Origin: Elusimicrobiota bacterium
Lineage (GTDB): Bacteria; Omnitrophota; Gorgyraeia; Zapsychrales; Fredricksoniimonadaceae
Direction: 5' to 3'
DNA: 16,718 bases
Assembly (NCBI GenBank): GCA_012514595.1
Contig: JAAYZZ010000165.1
Location: 1-16,718, forward strand
The notes under the pieces are model-generated. The model was not told the DNA's origin. It ran no database searches and saw only the letters and a program-made list of their open reading frames with translations. Position 1 is the stretch's first letter, and every line of letters begins with the position of its first letter. The translations under genes were made by a program, and so were the position numbers. Shown piece by piece: positions 15,439 to 16,718 of this stretch.

Positions 15439-16718
15439 ATGCCTACCATCCTTCGCCAGCCAAGGACGTTCTTTCTTCTCCCTCTTATAACTTCTTTATT
15501 TTTCTTGTGGACCGCGTTCTGCGGTTTTCCATTCGTTGTGGATGCCGCTCTCTACATCGGAGGGCCGGGGGCGGGCTATGATGCCCTCGATTTTTCGATC
15601 CATCATGCCGTGGCCACAGGTGAGACAGAGACGCTCTCGGCGCCTTTGGAGGTGACGGGATCCCTCGCTGTTTCCGGGACCTTTAACGCTAATGGCCAGC
15701 CTGTGACCGTGCCCCAGGCCCTGATCGTGGATGGGGGATCCTCTTTTACCTCCGGGGCATCTGTTGTAACCCTCGCGGGCTCGGTGGCCTCCTATACCTC
15801 CACGAACGTGGATCCGGATGCCACGACCTGGACGAACGGGACGCTCTTCATTCGCTCCGACCTGTCGCAGACGCTTCCCTCAGGAGAGACCTACGGGAAC
15901 TTGTATCTCGACGACTACACGGGCGGGGCCACGACCTACACGATGGGTTCCACGATCGAGGGCGACTGGGTCATCTACGCTGATGCCACCGTTGAGATGA
16001 CGGATGACATCACGGTCACGGGTGATGTGGTGGTCGAGGGGACGCTCAACACCAACGGATTCGCGTTGGGCGTGGGCGGGGATGTGGTCCTGGACGGGGG
16101 AACGATCGCGATCGATGACAGCACGATCAGCGTCGCTGGAAACTGGGACAATTCCGGGGGCGGGACCTTGACCCCCGGCACCGGGACCGTCGCCCTGACC
16201 GGAACGTCGCAGCAGGTCTTGGGCAGCACGACCTTCTACAACCTGACCAAGACGGTCGCCTCGGCTGACACGCTGACCTTCGGCGACGGGACGACGCAGA
16301 CGATCTCGGCGGGCGGGACGCTTACGCTCACAGGCGCGCACGGGGCGGTGTTGTCGCTTCGGACGGTGTCGGATGACGGGGTGGCGACCTTCACGATCAT
16401 GGACAACGGGTTCGAAGATGTCTCTTTCGTGGATGTGAAGGATGCGATCGCGACCAACGGCATCACTGCAACGTATGCGGTCGATGCCTCCGGGAATACG
16501 AACTGGACATTCGCGTCACACCTTGTCACTTCAACAGCCAATACTTTGACGGCGGGAACGCTCCGCTGGGCCATGACCTATGCCCTCTCTGACCAGGCCA
16601 TCTACTTTGACACCACCGTCTTTCCATCAGCCGCACCCGCCACCATCAGTGTGACGACCGCCCTTCCCGCGGTCAGCCAGGGGAACCTGACCATCGACGC
16701 CTCGCCGAATGCCGGAGG
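15439..16718 (+). CDS. Large secreted beta-helix surface protein, 3' end beyond window
   Basis: Open without a stop from ATG 15439 to the window edge (426 codons). An in-frame TAA at 15415-15417 limits upstream starts, so ATG 15439 is the first available; no Shine-Dalgarno is visible. Residues 7-36 form a signal peptide (RQPRTFFLLPLITSLFFLWTAF...VDAA). The rest is rich in Thr, Gly, Asp and Val with short beta-strand periodicity. A block at 246-358 (PGTGTVALTGTSQQVLGSTT to GNTNWTF) resembles a repeat unit common in very long surface proteins of environmental bacteria. Residues 364-426 (TSTANTLTAGTLRWAM...TALPAVSQGNLTIDA) look like the start of a right-handed parallel beta-helix domain of the CSLREAI/pectate-lyase-like type. 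Probably an exported adhesin or surface-layer protein; function not known. Confidence 0.8.
   Translation, partial: MPTILRQPRTFFLLPLITSLFFLWTAFCGFPFVVDAALYIGGPGAGYDALDFSIHHAVATGETETLSAPLEVTGSLAVSGTFNANGQPVTVPQALIVDGGSSFTSGASVVTLAGSVASYTSTNVDPDATTWTNGTLFIRSDLSQTLPSGETYGNLYLDDYTGGATTYTMGSTIEGDWVIYADATVEMTDDITVTGDVVVEGTLNTNGFALGVGGDVVLDGGTIAIDDSTISVAGNWDNSGGGTLTPGTGTVALTGTSQQVLGSTTFYNLTKTVASADTLTFGDGTTQTISAGGTLTLTGAHGAVLSLRTVSDDGVATFTIMDNGFEDVSFVDVKDAIATNGITATYAVDASGNTNWTFASHLVTSTANTLTAGTLRWAMTYALSDQAIYFDTTVFPSAAPATISVTTALPAVSQGNLTIDASPNAG

Noticed and set aside
15880..16574. Minus-strand frames opposite the beta-helix gene
   Set aside because: The + frame is open to the window edge with a signal peptide and typical surface-protein sequence; the minus frames are shadows.

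Overview
This is a GC-rich bacterial chromosomal window with tightly packed genes. Fourteen protein-coding genes are supported, thirteen on the + strand and one on the - strand; the last runs off the right edge. No rRNA, tRNA, CRISPR array or transposase gene is visible. The housekeeping genes do not fix the phylum. The surface-protein pair at the right (a formylglycine-generating-enzyme-fold secreted protein with an NWDAAWVF domain, and a Thr/Gly-rich beta-helix protein with a 'GSTTFYNLTKT...GNTNWTF' block), together with dispersed GGGACAGTCCC palindromes, resembles what I associate with Candidatus Omnitrophota or other PVC/deep-branching environmental bacteria. That assignment is an inference from memory of similar proteins.

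Layout. (1) 97-2832: bioB, trxB and ubiE/menG, closely spaced and probably one operon behind a promoter at 55-83. They make biotin, reduce thioredoxin and methylate a quinone precursor. (2) 2906-4024: a receiver-HD-GYP response regulator with its own extended -10 promoter, predicted to degrade cyclic di-GMP. (3) 4114-9520: gltA, pepA, an SPFH/slipin membrane protein, fumC and a PilZ protein, behind a near-consensus sigma70 promoter (TTGCGT, 17 bp, TATAAT). This combines two TCA-cycle enzymes with protein turnover, a membrane scaffold and a c-di-GMP receptor. (4) 9547-12912: a tatD-family hydrolase, tcdA and a membrane-anchored B12-binding radical SAM protein, with overlapping coding regions. 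(5) 12890-13540 on the - strand: an unrecognised four-helix membrane protein, convergent with and overlapping the radical SAM gene. (6) 13541-16718: two secreted proteins, the formylglycine-enzyme-fold protein and the partial beta-helix protein.

The most unusual feature is a family of four short palindromes with core GGGACAGTCCC (variant GGGACAGACCC), at 9519-9545, 13568-13586, 13657-13677 and 15322-15341. The odd centre base gives each an orientation (+, -, -, +). Two supply or abut a stop codon, one ends 1 bp before the tatD start codon, one may supply the -35 box of the - strand gene, and the last two bracket the formylglycine-enzyme-fold gene in inverted orientation. That gene also has a C-terminal segment with the layout of a diversity-generating-retroelement variable region, but no reverse transcriptase or template repeat lies in this window. 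I see no single, clearly new multi-gene system. The repeat family and the gene it brackets are the best candidates for a closer look.
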